The translations under genes and the position numbers were made by a program. Of a DNA stretch of 56,990 nucleotides, positions 1 to 7,835 are shown piece by piece. The stretch's first letter is position 1, and every line of letters begins with the position of its first letter. This DNA comes from Ardenticatenaceae bacterium. GTDB taxonomy: Bacteria; Chloroflexota; Anaerolineae; Promineifilales; Promineifilaceae. Under the pieces are notes generated by a model. It did no database searches, had not been told where the DNA came from, and saw only the letters and a list, made by a program, of their open reading frames with translations. Location of the stretch: contig JACKBR010000030.1 in the NCBI GenBank assembly GCA_020634495.1, forward strand, positions 1 to 56,990, written 5' to 3'.

Positions 1-65
1 TGCCACCACTGGTAAAGGCGCTCTTCGGTGCTGTTAAAATCGTATGCTTTGGGCATGTCGGTCAT
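1..65 (-). CDS. valS: Valyl-tRNA synthetase, N-terminal end only (runs off the window)
   Basis: Only the first 21 codons are inside the window. The reading begins M-T-D-M-P-K-A-Y-D-F and continues S-T-E-E-R-L-Y-Q-W-W, the typical amino terminus of ValS ('PKAYD' then 'E-R-W/Y-Y-Q-W/F-W'). A GGAAGGAAA Shine-Dalgarno stretch lies just upstream at 70-78. A second ATG at 56 would remove three residues. The T-box leader with a GUC valine specifier directly upstream independently supports the assignment. The enzyme charges tRNA-Val in the cytoplasm. Confidence comes mainly from the combination of leader and N-terminal motif. Confidence 0.8.
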   Translation of the reverse strand, partial: MTDMPKAYDFNSTEERLYQWW

Positions 66-101
66 AGCTGTTTCCTTCCAATTTTTTACACTATCGGCGG
101 A

Positions 102-142
102 GTTCGCATCCTCAGATGCGAACGGCGGGCATCTGAGGATGC
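102..142. repeat. Inverted-repeat element built on GCATCCTCAGATGC
   Basis: GTTCGCATC and GATGCGAAC (102-123) form a tight hairpin, and the core GCATCCTCAGATGC is followed by its reverse complement at 129-142. The same words make the hairpin at 53195-53262 inside the haem operon, so this is a dispersed family. Here it sits between the T-box terminator and the valS ribosome-binding site. Confidence 0.7.
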
Positions 143-162
143 CCTACTCCTCATTTACAACA

Positions 163-197
163 AAAAAGCCCTCATCCTAAATCTTCAAGGACGAGAG
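163..197 (-). terminator. Intrinsic terminator of the valS T-box leader
   Basis: On the minus strand CTCTCGTCCT pairs with AGGATGAGGG (10 pairs including two G-U) around a nine-base loop, followed by a run of six T. It lies directly after the T-box sequence, as expected for the regulated terminator of a T-box riboswitch. Confidence 0.85.
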
Positions 198-239
198 CTT
201 GGATTCTCACGCGGTACCACCTTGGTTTCCTTGCCAGTG

Positions 240-420
240 GTCAGTATTCAGTGAGTCAGTAATCAGTTTTTTGCTTTTACTGATTACTGTTTACTGATTA
301 CCGATTACTGAAAAAGGCACTCAGCTAAGCGTTAACGGGCTTTCCCGATCTCAGTTATCAGTATTCAGTGGGCCAGTATTCAGTTTTTTTACTGATTACT
401 GGTTACTGATCACTGTTCAC
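240..420. repeat. CAGTAATCAGT-family word-repeat hairpins inside the valS leader
   Basis: Two blocks (about 240-310 and 347-420) consist of imperfect tandem copies of CAGTATTCAGT / CAGTAATCAGT followed by their reverse complements (ACTGATTACTG). Each block can fold into a long hairpin. The same family is at 5122-5210, 13216-13305, 20120-20215, 45181-45262 and 45963-45998. Confidence 0.75.
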
Positions 421-551
421 TGAAACAATTCCTGGGCGACTTGGGAAACGGCCGTATCCACCAAAGCTCACACCAACACCTGCTCTGGCTCTCTCGTGGG
501 GGCGTTTCTTACTACTCCCATTCAACATCTTTCTGTTTTTAACTGGGCGGG

Positions 552-580
552 AGTATAGCAAAGCGGCCCAAATGGGACAA
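552..580 (-). promoter_or_regulatory. Promoter of the valS T-box transcript
   Basis: On the minus strand TTGTCC (580-575) and TATACT (557-552) are separated by 17 bases, a good housekeeping-sigma promoter. Transcription would start near 545, just before stem I of the T-box. Confidence 0.65.
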
Positions 581-593
581 TTTTTTTGATGAA

Positions 594-642
594 TTGGACG
601 CAGATGAACGCGGATTTTATTCTTCTTGTCCGCGTTTCTAAG
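594..642. repeat. GCAGATGAACGCGGATT dispersed word repeat
   Basis: This short element reads GCAGATGAACGCGGATTTT on the plus strand and partly folds back on GTCCGCGTTTCTAAGCG. Related words occur at 33388-33424 and 43308-43338. It lies between the valS promoter and the DUF454 gene. Confidence 0.55.
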
Positions 643-649
643 CGTCCCA

Positions 650-1009
650 TTAATCAGTACAAGTGGGAACATGAAGCACGTACCAGGCTCCGTAGATGAG
701 CAGCGCCAGGGCAGCAAACTTGGGCCAGCCCGTTGGCACAAAAAAGAGAACCGATGATCCGCCAACGAGAGTAATCATCGAGATGGCAATCCATTTAACC
801 CGCAGCGGAATGCAGCGGTTGGCTTCCCAATTTTTGATGGTGGGGCCGAACTGCTCACTTTCTAGCAGCCAGTTGTAGGTTTTGGGGGAAGATTTGGCGA
901 AGCAGGCGGCGGCCACCAGCACCAGCGGGGTTGTAGGTAAAACTGGGAGAACAATGCCGAGAACGGCCGTTCCTAAAAAAATTACGCCTAACAAAAACCA
1001 AATCTTCAT
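650..1009 (-). CDS. DUF454 (YbaN-like) small inner-membrane protein
   Basis: The protein has about 119 residues. The N-terminus MKIWFLLGVIFLGTAVLG leads into the conserved LPVLPTTPLVLVAAACFAK segment and then S-S-P-K-T-Y-N-W-L, the hallmark of the YbaN/DUF454 family of small integral membrane proteins, whose function is unknown. Two further hydrophobic segments follow (about residues 70-88 and 92-108). The frame is open upstream to a TTG at 1033, but the ATG at 1009 fits the family better. AGAAGG in the 3' end of the upstream methyltransferase gene may serve as ribosome-binding site. The coding ends overlap slightly or nearly touch, suggesting co-transcription with the methyltransferase and cyclophilin genes. 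Confidence 0.85.
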   Translation of the reverse strand: MKIWFLLGVIFLGTAVLGIVLPVLPTTPLVLVAAACFAKSSPKTYNWLLESEQFGPTIKNWEANRCIPLRVKWIAISMITLVGGSSVLFFVPTGWPKFAALALLIYGAWYVLHVPTCTD

Positions 1010-1019
1010 CTGTTGCGAA

Positions 1020-1646
1020 TCATTCCTTCTCAAACAAGAGCGTGATTAACCTGGGCGGTTTGTCCTCGTCTTGTTCATGCCACCACTCGTTAAGCGACAG
1101 CAATTTAAGTGCCTGGGCGCTGGCTGCGCCCAAAAAGTCTGAAATGTGATGGATAAAAGCTGGGATGTAGGTGGTTGCCTCACCATGCTGAAACCGAGCT
1201 TTGCTGCCCAAATATTGCTTAAATGGATGCAGTTCGCTAATAAAAAGCTGTCCGCCTGGCGCAAGCGAGCGGCTGGCTTCGGCAAAAACAAAGCCTAAAT
1301 CGGCTACATGCTCCAGAATGAGGTTGCAGGTGATGAGGTCAAACGCGCCATCGGCCGTGGGCCAGTGCTGGGTGATGTCGGCCACCTGGAAGGCCACGTT
1401 TGAGGCCGAAATTTTTGCTTTGGCCTGGGCAATCATGCCGGTGGAAAAATCAACGGCCGTTACCGATTCCCCAATTTCTGCCAGCAGCGGCGTATTCTTC
1501 CCCGTCCCACAGCCAATCTCCAACACAGAACCAACGCGCCAACTGGCGAATGTTGTTTCCACAGCCACACGATCTAGATCGCGCGTGAGATTATGGTCGG
1601 CATCGTAGTTGGCCGACCATAAATCATACGCTTTTTGCACATTCAT
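1020..1646 (-). CDS. Class I SAM-dependent methyltransferase
   Basis: This 208-residue protein has a Rossmann-type methyltransferase fold. Motif I is VLEIGCGTGKNTPLLAE near residue 42, followed by the acidic end of beta2 (VTAVDFSTGMIAQAK), the post-motif D-I-T-Q and motif IV 'FDLITCNLILEHVADL'. The motif 'SLAPGGQLFISELHP' near residue 130 corresponds to the usual LKPGG strand. The substrate is not identifiable; the overall shape is that of UbiE/BioC-like small-molecule methyltransferases. It starts six bases after the cyclophilin stop and precedes the DUF454 gene, so the three genes probably form one transcript. The protein is soluble and cytoplasmic. Confidence 0.88.
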   Translation of the reverse strand: MNVQKAYDLWSANYDADHNLTRDLDRVAVETTFASWRVGSVLEIGCGTGKNTPLLAEIGESVTAVDFSTGMIAQAKAKISASNVAFQVADITQHWPTADGAFDLITCNLILEHVADLGFVFAEASRSLAPGGQLFISELHPFKQYLGSKARFQHGEATTYIPAFIHHISDFLGAASAQALKLLSLNEWWHEQDEDKPPRLITLLFEKE

Positions 1647-1652
1647 CAGGCG

Positions 1653-2411
1653 CTAGTTTTCCACAATGTCGATGCGCTCGATGATGTCGCCAGGTTCAGC
1701 GTCGCCGGGATTGTGCAAGGAAATCGCACTGAGCACGGCATCGCCTTCGATGAGTTCGCCAAAAATCGTGTGCGCCCCGGTTAAGTGGGATGAGTTTTCG
1801 GCATTAAAGGTGATAAAAAATTGGCTGCCGTTGGTTCCCAAAATGCCCGCAGCTGCGTTGTTGGCATTGGCCATTGCCAGCAGCCCGCGACGGTCAAAGG
1901 AGAAGGGGGTGTCAAATTCATCTTCAAACTGGTAGCCTGGCCCACCGCCGCCGGTTCCCGTGGGATCGCCCCCTTGAGCCATGAAATCTTCTAAAACGCG
2001 GTGAAAGGTTGTGCCATCGTAAAAACCCTGGTTGGCCAGGTAGACAAAGTTGTTGACGGTGATGGGCGCTTCGTCATCGAAGAGGCGGAAGCGCATTTCG
2101 CCTTTTTCGGTGGTGAAGATGGCTTCGTACTCTTTGCTGGTGTCGATGACGGTGGGGGGCGGCGCGTTAAAATAATTGTTGCGTTCGGTGGGATCAAGGT
2201 CGGCTAACGGCCGTTCCCCATCCAAAACCACTGCTTCCGTCCCTGTTTCCGCCGCAGGCTCCGGCCACACCTGCCACACAATCACAGCAATGATCACCAG
2301 GGCAACAACGCCCCCGATGATGGTGATGAGCCGTTTGCGCTCTGCCTTCTTTTTGGCGATTGCTTCCCGCCGCTCAGCCCGCGACGGTGGTTTACGATGA
2401 TGTTTTGCCAT
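1653..2411 (-). CDS. Membrane-anchored cyclophilin-type peptidyl-prolyl isomerase
   Basis: This 252-residue protein has a basic cytoplasmic start, one transmembrane helix (about residues 29-48, [18 protein letters not shown]), a linker, and a cyclophilin domain from about residue 92 to the end. Visible family motifs are [36 protein letters not shown] and L-T-G-A-H-T-I-F-G, including the catalytic Arg of FHR. It would catalyse proline isomerisation of exported proteins outside the membrane. An AGGAG sits nine bases before the ATG. It is the first gene of a likely operon with the methyltransferase and DUF454 genes. Confidence 0.93.
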   Translation of the reverse strand: MAKHHRKPPSRAERREAIAKKKAERKRLITIIGGVVALVIIAVIVWQVWPEPAAETGTEAVVLDGERPLADLDPTERNNYFNAPPPTVIDTSKEYEAIFTTEKGEMRFRLFDDEAPITVNNFVYLANQGFYDGTTFHRVLEDFMAQGGDPTGTGGGGPGYQFEDEFDTPFSFDRRGLLAMANANNAAAGILGTNGSQFFITFNAENSSHLTGAHTIFGELIEGDAVLSAISLHNPGDAEPGDIIERIDIVEN

Positions 2412-2440
2412 GAATCTGCTTCTCCTGTTTTACGAAAATA

Positions 2441-2510
2441 GTGAACAGTAAAAAGTGAAAAGTTAAAAGTTAAAGAGTGACCTATACATTTCACTTTTAA
2501 CTTCTTACTG
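2441..2510. repeat. GTGAAAAGTTAAAAGT-type word-repeat hairpin
   Basis: Tandem words GTGAACAGTAAAAAGTGAAA run into AGTTAAAAGTTAAAG. The reverse complement (TTTCACTTTTAACTTCTTAC) follows, so the element can fold into one long AT-rich hairpin. Relatives are at 11588-11650 and 12550-12614. Confidence 0.7.
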
Positions 2511-2521
2511 AATTATCCCCC

Positions 2522-3214
2522 TCATTCAGCTTCCGACAAAACAATTTGCGGGCAATTGCCTAAACTGCTGGGAATCAAATATTGGTAATCGTAAGCCGGA
2601 GCGTGCAGCAGCAGGTAGTTTTTGGTTTCTTGAATAAACCAGTTCCCGTCCGGCGTCCAGGGAAAGGTGTAGCTGAGGGTTGTGAACGGCTCGGTCGCCT
2701 GCCCGGTTTGTTGATCCAGCAAGTAGACCTCGATACTTGAACCGTTTGAACTATAATCAGCCACGATAATGTAACGGCCGTCTGGCGAAAAGCCAAAATT
2801 CCCGGTAAACGAATCAGACCGCAGCAGCTCTATTTGTTCAACACTGGCTAAATCGTCCGCCAGCGTGAGCCTGAGTAGAGAGCTTGAGATTCGATTAGAC
2901 GATTGGCTGGCTCCACCAGTCCCGCCCTGGTTTACCTGCACCAGCAGTTCAGAAGGCTTTTGGGGATTGGCAACAATCTGGTTCACCACAATGTCTGTGG
3001 TGCGCACATCTCGTTCATTTACGGGCAAATGCTCTAGCAAATCTGCCTGGCTAAACAAAAACCGGGGCTGATTTTGGGGAATTACGGCCGTTACCACCTC
3101 CCAGCCCGCATCCCCCATTTGTACAAAACCATACGTTGCCCCATCTAGCCAAAACGGAACGCCGCCCTGGCCCACAGTTTGCCGTGCCTGTCCATCGGTG
3201 GAGATGAGTTCCAA
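2522..3214 (-). CDS. C-terminal propeller fragment of a broken membrane-anchored protein
   Basis: This 230-residue frame has no credible start (TTG at 3214). It aligns with the C-terminal third of the intact paralogue at 5212-7749: compare GGVPFWLDGATYGFVQMGDA here with FGSSIFWLDETGFGFLSQGQ there. It contains WD40/TolB-like blades (FSPDGRYIIVADYSSNGSS, FPWTPDGNWFIQE). About 110 bases upstream, between 3215 and 3326, the pieces VNGWPTISPDFTIDIMHNAL and LNCLLSPSDE continue the same protein in other frames. It is therefore the tail of the gene at 3327-5099, separated by an in-frame TGA and at least two frameshifts. It is probably not made as a separate protein. Confidence 0.75.
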   Translation of the reverse strand: MELISTDGQARQTVGQGGVPFWLDGATYGFVQMGDAGWEVVTAVIPQNQPRFLFSQADLLEHLPVNERDVRTTDIVVNQIVANPQKPSELLVQVNQGGTGGASQSSNRISSSLLRLTLADDLASVEQIELLRSDSFTGNFGFSPDGRYIIVADYSSNGSSIEVYLLDQQTGQATEPFTTLSYTFPWTPDGNWFIQETKNYLLLHAPAYDYQYLIPSSLGNCPQIVLSEAE

Positions 3215-3326
3215 ATCAAATTGGAGCTCAACTCGTCACTAGGCGACAACAAACAGTTCAAAAAACGAGCGCGTTGTGCATGATATCAATGGTGAAATCT
3301 GGCGAAATGGTTGGCCAGCCGTTCAC

Positions 3327-5099
3327 TCAACTTTGGGCAGGTACCAGTTCCGCAGAAACTTCGTGGCGAACCGTCGTTGTTGTGTGCTCATTATTTGAAT
3401 CATATTCATAGCGCACCAGAAAATTGCTTCTCTGATCCAACGAAAAATAGCTACAACGCACACCTACCCCTTTAGGCGTTCGATTTATCGCTACCTCTTC
3501 AAGCAATTCAACGCTTTCTTCAGTTGCCAACAGGTATCGGGAGGAGAATGCAGGCTCCTGTGAATCAAAGCCATCATACTCCGTTACCACAAAATGAATA
3601 CCATCCGACGTGGTAATGAAGGCATCTTCAAATTGATTCGCAAACAGCTCAGCCCAGGTTTCAGTGGCCAAATCGTACGTAAAAACCTTATAGTTGGGGG
3701 CACTGTTTTCGCCTTCGCAAATGAGGGTGATTTTGCCAGAGGGCAGCGGTATGGGCAGATCGGCAAGCTGCCCTGAGTGACTTTGATCGTAAATGTAGTC
3801 TATGAATTGTGTCTGGAAGAATGCTGAATCGTAGCCATCGCCTAATGTATCCTCAAGCCAACCCACATGGCTATTTCGGTTCATCAGGCGCATCATTTGG
3901 GCGGGGGATACGGCCGTTTCCTGCGTATTCATAAATTCAATCAACATATACACTTGCTGCCAGATCGGTTCCGGGTCTTCTATCAGCCACACCTGCAAAA
4001 ATTGCGGCGGGGCTTCTTCCCAGCGGCGCGTCCAGTGGCTTAGGGCACTGCCATCAAACCCAGCCTGGAGCATTTGGGCGAACATTTCCTCTTTTAGCGG
4101 CCAGGCTTGCAAGCCCAGCTGGGCAAACTGGTAATCGCGCAGGGCGCGGAAAAACAGCTGGTGGGTGCAGCAGTCGTACTCAATTTGGTGGGCCAAAACG
4201 GCCGTAGCCAACTGCACCCCATATGCCCGGTACAGCGCTTCGTAGCTGCTTTCATCCCTGGGCAGGCCGATGAGCGTGGGCGTGGGCAAGCTCAGGCGTG
4301 GGCCAGCCGTAAGCATCGTTTCGATGTCATTGATTTTTATGATGCCTAAAGGCTCGGTATCCAGGCGCAAATTGACGCGCAGGCGACCAACGCAGTTGAG
4401 GTCTTCCAACTCAGCACACATCTGTCCCAGCAGCCCATCCAAATCCGTTGCCAGCCGTTCAGCAATGTCTGCATCTCGTTCGGTGTAGGCCACCGTCAGG
4501 TGCTCGCCGGGCCAAACATGCCACTCACCCCAAAAATCTTCCAGTGGGGGAGCATACAGCCAGCGGCTTCTGCCTTGCCGGTAAACGGCCGTTTGCCACA
4601 AGCGCACCGTCTCCGTAATCCCCGCCTGCGATTGCACCACGTAGGTTTGGGGGTACTGCATTTCTGCCGCTTGTAAGTCCGGGGACAGCTCAAAGGTGAC
4701 ATCTTCCAAGGTCAGCGGTTCAGCCATTGCCTGATGGTACCAGCCCAGCATGGGCCGATCCAGGAACAAGCCCTCCTCCAGCAAGCTTTTTTGCGTCGCG
4801 CCCCAATCGGGATCACGGCCAGAGAGATTGGCTTTGAACAATGCTTCATCGCGGGAAACGGCCGTTTGCAGCAAAAAATTGTGGGTGGCCAACAGGTCAG
4901 ACTCCAGCGACTGGGTTGCCTGGTCAATACGTTGATCAACCTGCCACTGCACCACGCCCCACACGGCCGCAATGCCCAGCAGCGCCACCAGCAAAAACCG
5001 CCAGCGCCGCCGCCAAAACGGTTGGGCAACGGCCGTTTCTGCCGGTTTCACCGCCTCCTGCCAGCCATCATCTTCGTCGGTGCGCCACTCGAAAGACAT
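3327..5099 (-). CDS. N-terminal part of a broken membrane-anchored propeller protein
   Basis: The frame has 590 residues. It starts MSFEWRTDEDDGWQEAV, almost the same N-terminal tag as the neighbour at 5212-7749 (MSFEWQTEEDYDW), and has one transmembrane helix (about residues 33-51). The extracytoplasmic part shares LPTPTLIGLP and a cysteine pair (Y-D-C-C) with that paralogue. It stops with TGA after PAQS, but the codons after the stop still read as propeller sequence, so the gene is split from 2522-3214. A ribosome-binding site AGGAAA precedes the ATG. Function is unknown. The central region LATAVLAHQIEYDCCTHQ faintly recalls a degenerate peptidase-MA-like helix, but no HExxH is present. Confidence 0.8.
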   Translation of the reverse strand: MSFEWRTDEDDGWQEAVKPAETAVAQPFWRRRWRFLLVALLGIAAVWGVVQWQVDQRIDQATQSLESDLLATHNFLLQTAVSRDEALFKANLSGRDPDWGATQKSLLEEGLFLDRPMLGWYHQAMAEPLTLEDVTFELSPDLQAAEMQYPQTYVVQSQAGITETVRLWQTAVYRQGRSRWLYAPPLEDFWGEWHVWPGEHLTVAYTERDADIAERLATDLDGLLGQMCAELEDLNCVGRLRVNLRLDTEPLGIIKINDIETMLTAGPRLSLPTPTLIGLPRDESSYEALYRAYGVQLATAVLAHQIEYDCCTHQLFFRALRDYQFAQLGLQAWPLKEEMFAQMLQAGFDGSALSHWTRRWEEAPPQFLQVWLIEDPEPIWQQVYMLIEFMNTQETAVSPAQMMRLMNRNSHVGWLEDTLGDGYDSAFFQTQFIDYIYDQSHSGQLADLPIPLPSGKITLICEGENSAPNYKVFTYDLATETWAELFANQFEDAFITTSDGIHFVVTEYDGFDSQEPAFSSRYLLATEESVELLEEVAINRTPKGVGVRCSYFSLDQRSNFLVRYEYDSNNEHTTTTVRHEVSAELVPAQS

Positions 5100-5121
5100 T
5101 TTCCTGCTCCAACTTCAGGTT

Positions 5122-5210
5122 TTAGTAATCAGTATTCAGTGACCAGTATTCAGTTCTTCCTCTCAAGTCACTGTTTACTGTTACACTGATTACCGATTAC
5201 TGACTCACTA
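5122..5210. repeat. CAGTAATCAGT-family word-repeat hairpin
   Basis: Tandem CAGTATTCAGTGACCAGTA words are followed by inverted copies (CTGATTACCGATTACTGAC). The element separates the two paralogous propeller genes and could fold as a hairpin in the transcript. Confidence 0.7.
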
Positions 5211-5211
5211 A

Positions 5212-7749
5212 TTACGGTTCCATCCTAGCCACCCAGGCCGCATTTGTACAGTCCAAATTGTCAAAATTGAGCAACTGTTCATCACGGCCGTTTTGCCAAA
5301 GTCGAATATAGCCCAGTTCCGGCATGGCCAGCCATTGGCCATCGGGTGACCAGCTGGCGTAAAAATGACGCGGGTAAAGCGTCTCACCCTCCAGCCTAAA
5401 AACAGACGATTGCTGCCGGGCGTTGTCTTGCAGCAGCAAGTTTGTACTGCTTTCATCTTGCCCTGCACTGGTCATCAGGAAGAAACGGCCGTCTGGCGAA
5501 AACCGGTAGCCACGCTCAGCAATCACGCCCTCTGGCGGCAGGGGCACAACCCGCGTCACCAAATCTGCCGCCCGATCATACCAGATCAGATACCCATCCG
5601 GGCTGCCAGCCTCCAACTCTTCGGCCACAATCAGCAAAATTCTGGGGTCTGTGGGCAATGGCTGGGCATATTGAATGAGCAGCGCATCCGGCCGTATTTC
5701 TTCAGGCAGCCGGGTGCGTAAAATCGTGTTGTCAATGATGGTTTGTGGCGGGCTGAGCAGCACATCGGTAGAAACTATCTGCTGATTGCCGTTTTGACCC
5801 TGGCTCAAAAAGCCAAATCCCGTTTCATCCAGCCAAAAAATGGACGAACCAAAGCCGGGAGAATTCGCCGCTTCGCCGGTGGGCGTGTCTCGCAGCAGCA
5901 TCAGGCCGTTGCTTGCCGCTTCACCCCACCAGGGAGCCGTCACGGTCAGGGTGATGAGCCGCTCTGCTGTGGGGGACCAGATGGGGTAACCGCCCAGCGG
6001 CAGCGCGTCACAGCCTTCCCCAGCGCGGCAGGCGTTCAGGTCGGTGAGGGCATAAAAAATGCCTGCGGTATAGCCTGGCGAAACGGTCCAAAGCAGGTAA
6101 CGGCCGTTTGGGTCGGCAATTGTGGGCACGGCCAAAGGCGGGTAAGCAATAATGGCCGCTATCTGGTCCCAATTGACGTCAATGCGGCTGCCATCTTGCA
6201 GCAACAAATAGGTTTCTGGCTGACCGCTGCTGCCCACGCCAGCCACCGCCAATCCAGCGCCATCGGGCAAAGCCGTGAAGAAGAAATCGCTGCCAGCCAT
6301 GCTTTGCTGCTGGGTCAAAGACGCCTGGGCAAAGTTGTAGCGGTAAAGCGCCTGTTCATTGGTAAATTGATTCTGGCACAGCAGCGCCAAATCTGCCTCT
6401 GGCGGCACGGCCGCTTCTGGCTCACCTTGCCAAACGGCCGCATACTTTTGGAACGCATCGTTCAGCGTCGCTTCTGTCCAGGTTGGCCCGGCCAGCTCTG
6501 TGAGCCATTGGCCAAAAATGAACTGTTTGTAATTAACCAGATTGAGGGCAATTTGGCTGGGCGGCAGCTGCAATTTGTTCACCAAAAAATCGATCACCAC
6601 GTAGGGAGCGGGTGTTTGGTCAAATTCGGTAGGGATTTCGGGGAAAGGCGCGTGCCAGACCAGCGCCCCATCTCCCAGGTTAAACCCATCTGGCAGGGAA
6701 ACGGCCGTTGGCGAGGCGGCAGTCACGGTCAACGGCCATTCCACCACCCCCAGCTCGTACAGTTGGTAACTAAGCACGGCTCGATAATACGGCACATTTT
6801 CACAACAAACCCAACCGGTTAAATCATTGATTGCCTGGGTAAGCATTTGCTGGGCATACCCGCGAAAAATAGCCCGGTACGCCACCTCATTCTGCGGCAG
6901 GCCCACCAGCGTGGGCGTGGGCAGCACAATCGGCTGCGCCCCGCGCCAGATGTCACCGTTTGCTTCGCGATCCTGGGTTAGCGCGGCCAAAAACGTCGCC
7001 TGCGCCAGGCTGTCTGGCTCTGGCGAAAAGATGAGCCGAACCCGCGCCTCTGGCGGACAGGTGTAGCCAGCGCTGTTACAAAGCTGCACCAGCTTCGCCT
7101 CCAGATCGGCTGCCAGCCGGTGTACAAGCTGCTCATCCCGCGCCGGATAGCGCACGCTAACCAGTTGGCCTTCCAGGCGTCGCCGCACGCCCCAAAACTC
7201 GCGCTCTGGCGGGGCAAACAGCCAGCGGTCTTCGCCCAGGCGGTACACATCCAGCCGTTCCAGGGTAACCGTCTCGGTAAGCCCGTTGCCAATGTTCAAT
7301 GTGTAATTTTGTAGGGTGGTCAGTTCGGCAGAGGTGAGGTCTGGGGAAAGGGTTTGGCTGAAGACGGCCGTTTCTGCCACGCTCGGCTGCCATTCCAGAA
7401 GAAACCCAGGTCGATCAAACAGCAATCCTGTGGCCATGTTGTTTTCTTGAGCCACAGCCCAATCGAAATCCCGGCCAGAAAGCAGGCTGCTGAACAAATT
7501 ATGATCCCGATTTTGGGCGGCTTGCTGAACCACCGCATAGCTGGCAGCGAGATCCGCCTCTACATCACCAGTGGCCAGTTCAACCCGCTGGCTAAGCTGA
7601 CGGTAAAGGAGGAATACGGCCGTAACCACCAGCAACATGCCCACCAGCGCCAGCCACGGCCAGAGTCGCCGCTTTGGCTGTGGTGGTTCAACTATCTCTG
7701 GTTCTTCGTCCCAGTCGTAATCTTCTTCGGTCTGCCACTCAAAAGACAT
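5212..7749 (-). CDS. Large membrane-anchored propeller protein of unknown function
   Basis: The protein has 845 residues. An acidic cytoplasmic tag (MSFEWQTEEDYDWDEEPE) precedes one transmembrane helix (about residues 29-48), a helical region, a middle domain with LPTPTLVGLP and W-V-C-C, and a C-terminal region with WD40/TolB-like blades (WSPTAERLITLT, FSPDGRFFLMTSAGQDES, SWSPDGQWLAMPELG). It is the intact paralogue of the broken gene at 2522-5099, giving a tandem duplication. The bulk would lie outside the membrane, probably as an envelope or signalling scaffold. No enzymatic motif is recognised. Several blades carry DGR or NGR encoded by the ACGGCCGT palindrome. No strong Shine-Dalgarno is visible before the ATG. 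Confidence 0.85.
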   Translation of the reverse strand: MSFEWQTEEDYDWDEEPEIVEPPQPKRRLWPWLALVGMLLVVTAVFLLYRQLSQRVELATGDVEADLAASYAVVQQAAQNRDHNLFSSLLSGRDFDWAVAQENNMATGLLFDRPGFLLEWQPSVAETAVFSQTLSPDLTSAELTTLQNYTLNIGNGLTETVTLERLDVYRLGEDRWLFAPPEREFWGVRRRLEGQLVSVRYPARDEQLVHRLAADLEAKLVQLCNSAGYTCPPEARVRLIFSPEPDSLAQATFLAALTQDREANGDIWRGAQPIVLPTPTLVGLPQNEVAYRAIFRGYAQQMLTQAINDLTGWVCCENVPYYRAVLSYQLYELGVVEWPLTVTAASPTAVSLPDGFNLGDGALVWHAPFPEIPTEFDQTPAPYVVIDFLVNKLQLPPSQIALNLVNYKQFIFGQWLTELAGPTWTEATLNDAFQKYAAVWQGEPEAAVPPEADLALLCQNQFTNEQALYRYNFAQASLTQQQSMAGSDFFFTALPDGAGLAVAGVGSSGQPETYLLLQDGSRIDVNWDQIAAIIAYPPLAVPTIADPNGRYLLWTVSPGYTAGIFYALTDLNACRAGEGCDALPLGGYPIWSPTAERLITLTVTAPWWGEAASNGLMLLRDTPTGEAANSPGFGSSIFWLDETGFGFLSQGQNGNQQIVSTDVLLSPPQTIIDNTILRTRLPEEIRPDALLIQYAQPLPTDPRILLIVAEELEAGSPDGYLIWYDRAADLVTRVVPLPPEGVIAERGYRFSPDGRFFLMTSAGQDESSTNLLLQDNARQQSSVFRLEGETLYPRHFYASWSPDGQWLAMPELGYIRLWQNGRDEQLLNFDNLDCTNAAWVARMEP

Positions 7750-7835
7750 AGACTTTTAACCGAAATCTATTGCAAGGAAGGCGTGAACCGTGAAGCGTGA
7801 AATGAACTTGACACTCACACATCACGTTTCACGCA

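Larger units (their letters stand above)
163..535 (-). promoter_or_regulatory. T-box riboswitch controlling valS (specifier GUC)
   Basis: Read on the minus strand, the leader contains stem I with the AGTA motif (about 509-520), an AGAGAG stretch, and a GGTGTTGGTGTGAGC apical segment (about 465-480). The T-box AAGGTGGTACCGCG is at 210-223, followed by the terminator. The lower stem can pair TGGG with CCCA and AAACG with CGTTT, leaving an internal loop whose 3' side holds GTC (438-440), a valine codon at the specifier position. Uncharged tRNA-Val would bind and favour antitermination. Two unusual features are seen: a copy of ACGGCCGT forms part of stem I, and about 180 bases of CAGTAATCAGT-type repeats separate stem I from the antiterminator. 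Confidence 0.88.

Noticed and set aside
240..420. Repeated CAGTAATCAGT blocks that at first look like a CRISPR array or direct-repeat origin
   Set aside because: Units are short and imperfect, there are no unique spacers, and each block folds back on itself. Related blocks lie in many other spacers and no cas gene is nearby.
403..765. Protein-length open frame across the valS leader
   Set aside because: It runs through the T-box stem I and the promoter and has no protein-like composition; the RNA interpretation explains the region.
3300..3335. Stop-codon recoding (TGA read through) in the broken propeller gene
   Set aside because: Further frame changes within 110 bases must also be explained; recoding at one TGA would not restore the protein. 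No selenocysteine-type context was seen.
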